DNA of 6,074 bases from Bacteroidota bacterium (GCA_947454745.1 CANGMV010000075.1:1-6074), one strand, 5' to 3'. Counted from the stretch's first letter, positions 1-6,074 are shown. Translations and numbers: made by a program. The notes: generated from the letters alone by a model not told the origin.

Positions 1-12
1 AGGCTTTTTTTT
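1..12. terminator. Possible half of an intrinsic terminator at the window edge
   Basis: The first bases read AGGC followed by eight T on the plus strand, ending at the stop codon of the E1 gene. On the minus strand this is an A-run and then GCCT immediately after that stop. The other terminators in this window also have GC-rich arms flanked by A/T runs. This may therefore be the right half of a terminator serving the E1 gene, a convergent neighbour, or both. The matching arm lies outside the window, so the call is an inference. Confidence 0.3.
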
Positions 13-2389
13 ATTCCGACATCATTTCTGAAATCACCTGAATAATATCTTCGGTATTGGGTTTTGAAAAATAGTCTCCATCGCTTGCATATGCAGGACG
101 GTGGTCCTTGGAGCTGATGGTTCTTGCAGCAACGTCTAACCAACGGTAACCTCCTTGTTTTTCAATTACTTGTTGATACATATACGCACTAGCACCACCT
201 GGCACATCTTCGTCTACAAATACAATACGATTGGTTTTTTTAAGCGAAGCAACAATCATATGATTAATATCAAAAGGCAATAAGGTTTGCACGTCGATAA
301 TTTCACATTCAATGCCTAAAGCGCTTAAACGTAAAGCAGCGTCTTCAATAATTCTTAAAGTGGAGCCATAGGACACCACTGTAATGTCATCCCCTTCTCT
401 TATTACTTCGGGCTTACCCAATGGCACCGTAAATTCGGTAATATTATTAGGCATGGTTTCTTTTAATCGATAGCCATTTAAACATTCAATTAATAAAGCA
501 GGGTCATTGCCTCGCAACAAAGTATTGTACATACCTGCTGCTTGCACCATATTACGTGGCACACAAACAAACATGCCTCTTAAAGAATTAATGATCATGC
601 CCATTGGAGAACCGCTATGGAAAATACCTTCTAAGCGGTGACCTCTTGTTCTAATAATCACTGGACTACTTTGCATGCCATTACTGCGATAATGAATCGT
701 AGAAACGTCGTCACTCAATGTTTGTAATCCGTATAATAAGTAATCTAAATACTGAATTTCAGCAATGGGTCTTAACCCACGCATCGCCATGCCATGGGCT
801 TGTCCCATAATAGTTTGCTCTCTAATACCGGTATCAAAAATACGATCCAACCCATGCTTTGCTTGTAAACCTGCAAAGCCTTGGTTAACGTCTCCTATAT
901 TTCCTAAATCTTCTCCAAATGCATACACCAAAGGATTGGTTGCAAACAATTGATCAAAGTATTCATTCAACACTTCATAGCCATTAATCACTTTAGAATT
1001 TTCATCGAAAACTGGATCAACCACCGAAACATTCAAAGTACTTTTTGGCGTTTGATTGTATAAGTGCTTACTATAATATGGCGCTTCTTGTTGTAAATAA
1101 TCGGCCAAGAATTTTTTTATTGTTGCCGCATTTGGATGCGTTGGCATGGATTCTACCAATGTATTTAAAGTCCTAAAAATATTTCTTTTTAGAGGTTCTT
1201 TATTACTTACGAGTTCTTGCAAAATTTCATTCGCTTGTTGCAAAGCCGCTCCTTCTAAACCTTGCTGAGCAATAGACACCCCTTCATTTAATTTTTCTTT
1301 AATAGGTGTAATATATTTGGACCATGCCAATTCTTTGGCAGCCCTAACTTCTTTTTTAACTTCTGATTCTAAATCCTGCAATGCTTCCTCGGTTGTTAAT
1401 TCGTTAACGACTAACCACTCACGCATTTTTTTATTACAATCCATTGAGCGCTCCCAATCCAAGCGTTCTGGACTCTTATAACGCTCATGGCTACCGCTTG
1501 TAGAGTGCCCTTGTGGCTGCGTTAATTCTTGCACATGAAATAAAACTGGGATATGTGTAGCTCTTGTATAAGCAATGCCTTGCTCGAAGGTTTCACACAA
1601 AGCAGCATAATCCCAACCCTTTACTGTAAATATTTTAATGCCGTTGGTGCCTTCTTTTTTCTCAAATCCTCTTAATGCTTCTGAAATAGACCCCTTGGTA
1701 GTTTGTAAATGTGTAGGTACCGAAATTCCGTACCCATCATCAAATACAACAATTGCCAATGGTGCTTGAATCACACCCGCTGCGTTTACTGTTTCCCAAA
1801 AATGACCTTCGGAAGTACTTGCATCTCCAATCGTACAAAAACAAACCTCATTGCCATCATTGCTTAAATGCGCAAATTGATCTTTGTGTTTAGAAGTTCT
1901 AAAACAATTAGAAGCAAAAGCCAATCCCAAGCCGCGCACCATTTGTCCTGCAGTAGGTGCAATGTCGGCAGAGATATTGTATTGATTTATTAGATTATTC
2001 CACTCCCCTTTTTCGTTTACAAATGCAGTAGCAAAATGCGCATTCATATTTTTACCACCACTATAAGGGTCGTTATGAACATCGGCATATAATTGTGAAA
2101 AATAATGTTCAGTATTTGCAACACCTAACGCAAACATGAAAGTTTGGTCACGGTAATAACCGCTCCTAAAATCGCCTTTTTGAAAAAATTTTGCAAGGGC
2201 AACCTGTGCCACTTCTTTTCCATCTCCAAAAATGCCAAATTTAGCCTTCCCGGTTAACACTTCTCTTCTACCCAATAAACTCACTTCTCTACTTGTTAAA
2301 GCCACTCGATAGTCGGCTAAAACAGAGCTGCGAAACGCCTCAAAAGAGAGCATGTCCTGTGTAGATACTGCTTCGGCTGTGGATTCCAT
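11..2389 (-). CDS. Fused 2-oxoacid dehydrogenase E1 component, alpha and beta subunits in one chain (branched-chain/pyruvate type)
   Basis: This 792-residue protein is predicted to be the thiamine-diphosphate-dependent decarboxylase (E1) of a cytoplasmic 2-oxoacid dehydrogenase complex. E1 decarboxylates a 2-oxoacid and transfers the acyl group to the lipoyl domain of E2. Counting from the chosen ATG, the E1-alpha half spans about 20-365, with the cofactor motif GDAS at 188-191 and FDDGYG at 216-221, and the phosphorylation-loop-like GHSTSGSHERYK near 294-305. A mostly helical linker of about 100 residues follows. The E1-beta half spans about 467-792, with GEDLG at 492-496 (Glu493 is the probable cofactor-activating glutamate), GIREQTIMGQAHGMAMRG near 521-538, and HSGSP at 591-595. 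The substrate cannot be read from sequence; branched-chain 2-oxoacids are the usual assignment. The ATG at 2389 was preferred over an upstream TTG at 2416 because a promoter -7 element lies between them. An ATG at 2353 is a further candidate. No E2 or E3 gene is in the window. Confidence 0.9.
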   Translation of the reverse strand: MESTAEAVSTQDMLSFEAFRSSVLADYRVALTSREVSLLGRREVLTGKAKFGIFGDGKEVAQVALAKFFQKGDFRSGYYRDQTFMFALGVANTEHYFSQLYADVHNDPYSGGKNMNAHFATAFVNEKGEWNNLINQYNISADIAPTAGQMVRGLGLAFASNCFRTSKHKDQFAHLSNDGNEVCFCTIGDASTSEGHFWETVNAAGVIQAPLAIVVFDDGYGISVPTHLQTTKGSISEALRGFEKKEGTNGIKIFTVKGWDYAALCETFEQGIAYTRATHIPVLFHVQELTQPQGHSTSGSHERYKSPERLDWERSMDCNKKMREWLVVNELTTEEALQDLESEVKKEVRAAKELAWSKYITPIKEKLNEGVSIAQQGLEGAALQQANEILQELVSNKEPLKRNIFRTLNTLVESMPTHPNAATIKKFLADYLQQEAPYYSKHLYNQTPKSTLNVSVVDPVFDENSKVINGYEVLNEYFDQLFATNPLVYAFGEDLGNIGDVNQGFAGLQAKHGLDRIFDTGIREQTIMGQAHGMAMRGLRPIAEIQYLDYLLYGLQTLSDDVSTIHYRSNGMQSSPVIIRTRGHRLEGIFHSGSPMGMIINSLRGMFVCVPRNMVQAAGMYNTLLRGNDPALLIECLNGYRLKETMPNNITEFTVPLGKPEVIREGDDITVVSYGSTLRIIEDAALRLSALGIECEIIDVQTLLPFDINHMIVASLKKTNRIVFVDEDVPGGASAYMYQQVIEKQGGYRWLDVAARTISSKDHRPAYASDGDYFSKPNTEDIIQVISEMMSE

Positions 2390-2393
2390 TTTA

Positions 2394-2426
2394 CAAAAGT
2401 AGGGGTCAAAATGCAATAAAAATCAA
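2394..2426 (-). promoter_or_regulatory. Bacteroidota-type promoter of the E1 gene
   Basis: On the minus strand, TACTTTTG (2401-2394) matches the TAnnTTTG -7 consensus exactly. A TTG at 2426-2424 lies 22 bases upstream, within the usual range for the -33 element. The -7 element ends only four bases before the ATG at 2389, so transcription should begin at or next to that codon. This excludes the upstream TTG at 2416 as the main start. The motif match is seen directly; promoter activity is inferred. Confidence 0.65.
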
Positions 2427-2480
2427 TTCATAGATAAAAACACCTAATTAAGGTTTTTTCAATAATTTAGCCTATCAAAA

Positions 2481-2540
2481 TTGGGTGAAATTAGGGCAAA
2501 ATTATGGCCTAAAACCCAAAGTTTTATCACCCCTAAAACC
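2481..2540 (+). repeat. Imperfect inverted repeat and paired CCTAAAACC repeats upstream of the DUF1573 gene
   Basis: TTGGGT (2481-2486) can pair with ACCCAA (2514-2519), and inside it TTAGG (2491-2495) pairs with CCTAA (2508-2512). Together they give an interrupted hairpin of about 11 bp. CCTAAAACC also occurs twice as a direct repeat, at 2508-2516 and 2532-2540, 24 bp apart. The structure ends just before the DUF1573 start at 2550. It could be an operator or a 5'-leader fold, or it could be chance in AT-rich DNA. No consensus -7 element was found for this gene; TAATTTAG at 2463-2470 is one mismatch away but has no -33 TTG at the right distance. Confidence 0.35.
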
Positions 2541-2549
2541 ACCTTCATT

Positions 2550-2912
2550 ATGAAAATAAAATGCTTGTTTATTGCCCTTTTAATTACCATTGGCAGCTTT
2601 GCACAAAGCACTATTAAGTTTGACCAAACCAATCACAATTTTGGTAAAATCAAAAAAGGCATACACAAATCTGTAGTGTTTAATTATACGAATTTAAGTA
2701 ACAAACCTGCGGTAATTGAATTTGCCAACGCAGAGTGTGGATGTACTCAACCCGACTACAATCAAAATCCAGTTTTGAAAGGTCAAAAAGGAACTATTAA
2801 AGTTACCTACACGGCTCCTAATGAAGGGATCTTTAAAAAACGTGTCACTGTAAAATATGCTGGTGAAAAAGACGTAACAGAATTAGTGATCGAAGGAGAA
2901 GTTATCAAATAG
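2550..2912 (+). CDS. Secreted DUF1573-domain protein
   Basis: This 120-residue protein starts with a signal peptide: a short basic start (MKIK), a hydrophobic core at about 5-16, and a probable signal peptidase I site after SFA at residue 18. The rest is a single DUF1573 domain, an immunoglobulin-like beta fold common in Bacteroidota. Typical features are FDQTNHNFGKIKKG near 24-37, where the FG-x-I-x-x-G pattern is characteristic, and the Cys-Gly-Cys motif at 63-65. It should act in the periplasm or outside the cell; the biochemical role of the family is not established. The frame stays open upstream to a TTG at 2481, but that extension would bury the signal peptide behind a polar segment, so the ATG at 2550 is the better start. 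No Shine-Dalgarno site is visible. A terminator lies 52 bp after the stop, so the gene appears monocistronic, divergent from the E1 gene. Confidence 0.87.
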   Translation: MKIKCLFIALLITIGSFAQSTIKFDQTNHNFGKIKKGIHKSVVFNYTNLSNKPAVIEFANAECGCTQPDYNQNPVLKGQKGTIKVTYTAPNEGIFKKRVTVKYAGEKDVTELVIEGEVIK

Positions 2913-2917
2913 CATTT

Positions 2918-2943
2918 AATATTAACTTACATCAGTTAATATT
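2918..2943. repeat. Perfect 10-bp AT-rich inverted repeat after the DUF1573 gene
   Basis: AATATTAACT (2918-2927) and AGTTAATATT (2934-2943) are exact reverse complements around a six-base spacer. The repeat begins five bases after the DUF1573 stop codon and 21 bases before the terminator stem. It has no T-run of its own, so it is not a terminator. It might be a stem protecting the mRNA 3' end or a regulator-binding site. Confidence 0.5.
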
Positions 2944-2964
2944 TAGAACAAATACTTATACACG

Positions 2965-2994
2965 AAGCGCTCATTTTGCAATGGGCGCTTTTTT
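2965..2994 (+). terminator. Intrinsic terminator of the DUF1573 gene
   Basis: AAGCGCTCATT (2965-2975) pairs with AATGGGCGCTT (2980-2990) to make an 11-bp stem with one G-U pair and a TTGC loop. A run of six T (2989-2994) overlaps the stem's 3' end, and the following bases remain T/A only. It isolates the DUF1573 transcript from the aminotransferase gene downstream. Confidence 0.88.
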
Positions 2995-3011
2995 ATTATA
3001 TAGCATGCACT

Positions 3012-3019
3012 TATCTTTG
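3012..3019 (+). promoter_or_regulatory. Bacteroidota -7 promoter element of the aminotransferase gene
   Basis: TATCTTTG matches TAnnTTTG exactly and sits between the upstream terminator and the aminotransferase ATG. Only five bases (TTGGA) separate it from the ATG at 3025, so the expected start of transcription is at or next to the start codon. No TTG lies at the usual -33 distance; only a T-rich tract is there. The spacing repeats what is seen at the E1 gene. Confidence 0.6.
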
Positions 3020-3024
3020 TTGGA

Positions 3025-4218
3025 ATGATAACTATTAGCGAGCGCGGAAAAAATATGCCCTCTTCTCCTATTCGGAAGCTGGCTTCCTTTGCAGATGCTG
3101 CAAAAAAAGATGGCGTTAAAGTATATCATTTAAATATTGGACAGCCCGATATTGAAACACCCGCTATCATGATGGAAGCAGTGAGTAATGCACATTTAAA
3201 AGTATTAGAATATACCGACAGTGCAGGCATTTTAAGTTTCAGAAAAAAGTTAGCGGCGTATTATCAATCCAAGGATATTCGTGTTGACTATAGCGATATT
3301 TTAATTACCATTGGTGGTAGTGAAGGTATCTTATTTGCATTCATGGCTTGCTTAGATGCGGGCGATGAAATAATTGTACCAGAACCCTTTTATGCAAACT
3401 ATATTGGATTCGCAATGGCAGCTGGAATAAAAATTATTCCAATCACATCTGCGATTGAATCAGGATTTGCTTTGCCACCTATTGCGTCATTTAAAGAAAA
3501 AATAACTGCAAAAACAAAAGGAATTTTTATTTGCAATCCAAACAATCCTACAGGCTATGTGTATAGTGAAAATGAATTGTTGGCTATTAGAGATTTAATT
3601 AAAGAAAAGGACTTGTATTTGTTTTCGGACGAAGCGTATACCGAATTTAGCTATGAAGGAAAAGTAAAGAGTACGTTAACATTAGAAGGTGTTGAGGATC
3701 GAGTAATTATGATTGATACTTTTTCGAAAAAGTATTCGGCATGCGGCGCGCGTATTGGTGCCTTAGTGACTAAAAATAAGGAAGTGATCGAGGCGGTGAT
3801 GAAATTCTCGCAAGCAAGACTAAGCCCCCCTACATTGGAGCAAATTGCTGCTGAAGCTGCGTTGAGTTTACCTGCTGATTATTTCGAAGCAACGAGAGCT
3901 GAATACAAAAACCGACGTGACACCTTAATTGGTAGACTTTCTAAAATGGAGGGCGTGTATTGCCAAAGTCCACAAGGCGCATTTTATGCAATGGCAAAAT
4001 TACCTGTGCCCGATACCGATGCTTTTTGCCAGTGGTTATTAACTGATTTCAGAAAAGACAATGCAACCATTATGCTTGCACCTGCAAGTGGATTTTATAC
4101 CACACCCGGCCTTGGAAAAAACGAAGTTCGTTTGGCCTATGTGCTAAACGAACAGGACATTAATTCGGCGATGGACTGTTTAGAAGCTGCATTAAAAACT
4201 TATCAGCAAACGCATTAA
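3025..4218 (+). CDS. Class I/II PLP-dependent aminotransferase
   Basis: This 397-residue cytoplasmic enzyme has a fold-type I aminotransferase sequence and should move an amino group between an amino acid and a 2-oxoacid through pyridoxal 5'-phosphate. Visible landmarks are LNIGQPD at 36-42 (N-terminal substrate-loop region), GGSEGI at 97-102 (cofactor phosphate region), NPNNPTG at 171-177, SDEAY at 201-205 (Asp202 contacts the pyridine nitrogen), and SKKYSACGARIG at 234-245. In the last motif Lys235 fits the Schiff-base lysine and Arg243 the phosphate-binding arginine. Arg369 in VRLAYV fits the residue that binds the substrate carboxylate. The length is complete for the family. The ATG at 3025 is preferred over the one at 3055 because family members carry the preceding SxRGxxMPxSPIRKL segment. 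Aspartate, aromatic or branched-chain substrates are all possible, so no symbol is given. The gene appears to be a single-gene unit. Confidence 0.9.
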   Translation: MITISERGKNMPSSPIRKLASFADAAKKDGVKVYHLNIGQPDIETPAIMMEAVSNAHLKVLEYTDSAGILSFRKKLAAYYQSKDIRVDYSDILITIGGSEGILFAFMACLDAGDEIIVPEPFYANYIGFAMAAGIKIIPITSAIESGFALPPIASFKEKITAKTKGIFICNPNNPTGYVYSENELLAIRDLIKEKDLYLFSDEAYTEFSYEGKVKSTLTLEGVEDRVIMIDTFSKKYSACGARIGALVTKNKEVIEAVMKFSQARLSPPTLEQIAAEAALSLPADYFEATRAEYKNRRDTLIGRLSKMEGVYCQSPQGAFYAMAKLPVPDTDAFCQWLLTDFRKDNATIMLAPASGFYTTPGLGKNEVRLAYVLNEQDINSAMDCLEAALKTYQQTH

Positions 4219-4384
4219 GGACTTTCCACAATCGATTGCGTAATTAATACATCTGCCAATCATCCTTTTTTCGCTACCATTTGTAATTTTTTAACAATAA
4301 GTTATTTTAGAAGTCAAAGTTCTAGACTAATTTCGTGTTGTTATAGTGTGGGTTTGATTTTAACTATAGCAAGCAATCGTAAAC
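4219..4384 (+). other. Long 3' untranslated region or possible small-RNA region
   Basis: No convincing protein gene lies between the aminotransferase stop and the next terminator. The segment is AT-rich. Near its end TTGTTATAG (4338-4346) can pair with CTATAGCAA (4364-4372), giving a 9-bp stem with one G-U pair and a 17-base loop, just before the terminator at 4385. It is either an unusually long 3'-UTR or a small RNA that shares the terminator. No exact TAnnTTTG element was found inside it; the nearest forms are TACCATTTG, with one extra base, and TAATTTCG at 4328-4335, with one mismatch. Confidence 0.35.
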
Positions 4385-4413
4385 AGCCCGTTGTTTCTAC
4401 AATGGGCTTTTTT
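4385..4413 (+). terminator. Intrinsic terminator downstream of the aminotransferase
   Basis: AGCCCGTTGT (4385-4394) pairs with ACAATGGGCT (4399-4408) to form a 10-bp stem with one G-U pair and a TTCT loop, followed by T to position 4413. It lies 166 bp beyond the aminotransferase stop and is the first good plus-strand terminator after it. Confidence 0.88.
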
Positions 4414-4450
4414 ATGCCCGATACAAACTTTAGCGCATGAAATATTGCAC

Positions 4451-4483
4451 AAAAAAAAAGCCCCCCGATTGCTCGGAGGGCTT
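4451..4483 (-). terminator. Intrinsic terminator of the susD-type gene
   Basis: Read on the minus strand, AAGCCCTCCGA pairs with TCGGGGGGCTT (4483-4473 with 4468-4458) in an 11-bp stem with one U-G pair and a GCAA tetraloop of the stable GNRA class. A run of nine T follows (4459-4451). It begins 25 bp after the susD stop codon. The plus-strand reading has no T-run after the stem, so it should work for the minus strand only. Confidence 0.92.
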
Positions 4484-4508
4484 CTATAATAATTAGATCA
4501 ACTAAATA

Positions 4509-6032
4509 TTAGTCAACATCCCAGAAAATTTTCGTTGCTAAAGGATCAATTGTTCCTTGAGCAGTTACGTTTGCACCGTTAGAACCGAATTCAGTTCCAG
4601 GGTAGTATAAACGCAATGGACGAGCAGTTCCTACATAGTTCTTAGACTGTGGAGTAACTGGGTAGTTGTTTTTACGGTACTCAGACCATGCTTCTAAACC
4701 GTTAAAGTTTGCATAAGCTAACCATTTTTGGTAACCAATTGCTTGTAACTTATTCGTTGAAGCAGCAAAGTCAACATCTTGAACACCGCTTGCTAATAAT
4801 CTTGTCGCATCAGCTGCAGAAGCACCTAAAGTACGGTAAGATTCTTTCACACCAGCCTCATAATAAGACTGAGCAGTTCCAGTAAAGTTGATAGATGCAC
4901 CATAACGTTGTTTAGCTTCTGCTAAGTTCAATTGAGCTTCAGCAGCAGTCATTAACAAGTATGGTTTGTTGAAAGCACCTTTCACTAATACAGATGGGCC
5001 AGGAGCAGAAGTAACTGCAGGCAAGAAACCAGCGCTAGATCCGAAAGGCACACCTACATAGTTAGCAGCGAATTCGTCTTTAGTGCTTACACCAGGGTTA
5101 GCACCATTTTCGTTTCCGATTGCATAGAAGATACGCTTTAAACGAACCGTATCACCAGTAGATTTTAAGTTATTAATAAAGAACTCAGTACCTCTTGGCC
5201 AGTTGTTGTATGCTCTTCTTGCACTTGTTTCGCTATAACCATATAAGTCATAGAAAGGGTTAATTTGACCAGCAGAAGCTACATAACCAGGGTTAACACC
5301 TGCATCAGCACCAGCTAAAATACCTGTACCTTCAGCAGCAATTTTATTTACCTCAGCAGTGATATAACTATCTCTACCAGATACTCTTGCTTGACGCATT
5401 AAAATACGCAATTTCAAAGAGTTTGCAAATTTCACCCAGTTAGTTGTGTTTCCTTTAAAGATGATATCAGAACCTGTGTAAGCACTTGCAAATGCATTTG
5501 CTTTCAAGTCAACAATCGCACCGTCTAATAAAGTAATTAAACCTTCATAAACTGTTTTTTGATCGTCGAATTTAGGAGCTAATTTTTTAACACCTTGTAA
5601 AGCCTCTGTAAAAGGTATATTACCATAAAGGTCTACTAACTTTTGGAAAGCCAAAGCTTGCATCACCTTTGCAGGTCCTTTTAAGTAAGGTTGATTCGCT
5701 GCATCAGCGTTATTGATAACATATTGATAATCGTAAAGGTTATCATACGTGTTATCCCAATAGTTAAAGTCACCATTGGTAAAGCTGTAAGAGAATAAAG
5801 TAGTACTAATGATATAACCATTAGACTGTGTCCATTGACCTCCCCAAACCATACCGGTCTCGTTAGGAGAAACCATGTTAGTTGCAGAGACGTTCAATGC
5901 GTTCGCTAGAACGTACGCTGGCGTTGCGGTTGGAAGTGCGTTCGGGTTGGTATTGACATCAAGATAGTCTTTTTTACAACCTGTACCCACAAGAACCAAA
6001 AACGCGGCGATATATAATGTATTTAGTTTCAT
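4509..6032 (-). CDS. SusD/RagB family nutrient-binding outer-membrane lipoprotein
   Basis: This 507-residue protein is a SusD-type lipoprotein that sits on the cell surface as the lid of a TonB-dependent SusC transporter and captures its nutrient. A lipoprotein signal peptide ends at Cys19 (LVLVGTGC; glycine at -3 is less usual), followed by KKDYLDVNTNPN, the typical mature start of the family. The TPR-like helical region is visible at 96-109 (YDNLYDYQYVINNA) and 121-145 (AKVMQALAFQKLVDLYGNIP and on). PYLLMTAAEAQLNLAEAKQRYG spans 357-378 and LEAWSEYRKNNYP 446-458. The C-terminal RPLRLYYPGTEFGSN and the DPLATKIFWD ending resemble the SusD-like_2 group rather than classical starch-binding SusD. 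The ligand is unknown, and no carbohydrase, sigma or anti-sigma gene is in the window. It is the last gene of its operon. No Shine-Dalgarno site precedes the ATG; the leader is A-rich. Confidence 0.92.
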   Translation of the reverse strand: MKLNTLYIAAFLVLVGTGCKKDYLDVNTNPNALPTATPAYVLANALNVSATNMVSPNETGMVWGGQWTQSNGYIISTTLFSYSFTNGDFNYWDNTYDNLYDYQYVINNADAANQPYLKGPAKVMQALAFQKLVDLYGNIPFTEALQGVKKLAPKFDDQKTVYEGLITLLDGAIVDLKANAFASAYTGSDIIFKGNTTNWVKFANSLKLRILMRQARVSGRDSYITAEVNKIAAEGTGILAGADAGVNPGYVASAGQINPFYDLYGYSETSARRAYNNWPRGTEFFINNLKSTGDTVRLKRIFYAIGNENGANPGVSTKDEFAANYVGVPFGSSAGFLPAVTSAPGPSVLVKGAFNKPYLLMTAAEAQLNLAEAKQRYGASINFTGTAQSYYEAGVKESYRTLGASAADATRLLASGVQDVDFAASTNKLQAIGYQKWLAYANFNGLEAWSEYRKNNYPVTPQSKNYVGTARPLRLYYPGTEFGSNGANVTAQGTIDPLATKIFWDVD

Positions 6033-6056
6033 ATCTATTGTTTTAGTTAGTGGTGA

Positions 6057-6074
6057 TTAAAAAACAAAGTTTAC
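6057..6074 (-). CDS. Extreme C-terminus of a probable SusC-type TonB-dependent receptor (partial)
   Basis: Reading into the window on the minus strand, the final codons are Val-Asn-Phe-Val-Phe followed by TAA, 24 bp before the susD-type start. A C-terminal beta-strand ending in phenylalanine is what outer-membrane barrel proteins have, and a susC gene almost always sits directly upstream of susD in the same operon. Only five residues are visible, so the identity rests mainly on gene order. Confidence 0.5.
   Translation of the reverse strand, partial: VNFVF

Noticed and set aside
765..953. Open plus-strand frame of 62 codons opposite the E1-beta region
   Set aside because: It is antisense to a conserved catalytic domain, has no recognisable domain and no promoter or ribosome site; it is explained by the composition of the E1 gene.
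2481..2549. TTG-initiated N-terminal extension of the DUF1573 protein
   Set aside because: The 23 extra residues are polar and would displace the clear signal peptide from the N-terminus; the ATG at 2550 gives a normal exported protein.
4233..4472. CGATTGC found at 4233-4239 and 4466-4472 and, inverted, at 4373-4379
   Set aside because: A 7-base word recurring in 240 bases is expected by chance at this level, and one copy is part of a terminator stem and loop.
4437..4499. Short plus-strand ORF starting at ATG 4437
   Set aside because: It runs straight through the susD terminator hairpin and its A-run, giving a low-complexity 20-residue peptide with no supporting signal.
6060..6073. TAAACTTTG near the right edge as a -7 promoter element for the susD-type gene
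   Set aside because: It has three instead of two bases between TA and TTTG, and the same bases read better as the final codons of an upstream barrel protein; susD genes are normally co-transcribed with susC.
1..6074. CRISPR array, transposon, tRNA/rRNA, phage or defence genes
   Set aside because: No regularly spaced repeats, transposase motifs, terminal repeats or tRNA-like structure were seen; all long frames belong to metabolic or envelope families.

Overview
The window looks like ordinary chromosome from a member of the Bacteroidota, probably a Chitinophagaceae-like environmental species. The phylum call rests on a SusD-type outer-membrane lipoprotein, a DUF1573 secreted protein, a fused E1 alpha/beta 2-oxoacid dehydrogenase, low GC with A-rich starts lacking Shine-Dalgarno sites, and two copies of the Bacteroidota -7 promoter element TAnnTTTG. 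The family-level call is an inference from gene style only.

Layout, left to right. A minus-strand gene (11-2389) encodes a single-chain thiamine-diphosphate-dependent E1 alpha/beta protein of the branched-chain/pyruvate dehydrogenase type. Its promoter lies so close to the first ATG that the mRNA should be leaderless or nearly so. A 160-bp divergent region follows, then a small plus-strand gene for an exported DUF1573 protein (2550-2912), an AT-rich inverted repeat and a strong intrinsic terminator. Next is a plus-strand class I PLP-dependent aminotransferase (3025-4218), with its own promoter 5 bp before the ATG. A 290-bp convergent intergenic region contains a terminator for each direction and a possible structured 3'-UTR or small RNA. 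Finally, a minus-strand susD-type gene (4509-6032) is the last gene of a probable susC-susD operon; the last five codons and stop of the presumed susC partner appear at the right edge (6057-6074).

The genes appear to be four separate transcription units with separate jobs: 2-oxoacid oxidation, an exported protein of unknown role, amino-acid transamination, and outer-membrane nutrient capture. The E1 and aminotransferase could both touch branched-chain or other amino-acid metabolism, but nothing in the layout couples them. I found no mobile element, CRISPR array, tRNA, rRNA or defence-like cassette. I do not see a new biological system here. The points most worth checking are the two near-leaderless promoters, the altered cofactor motifs and extra linker of the E1 fusion, and the structured intergenic region at 4219-4413.
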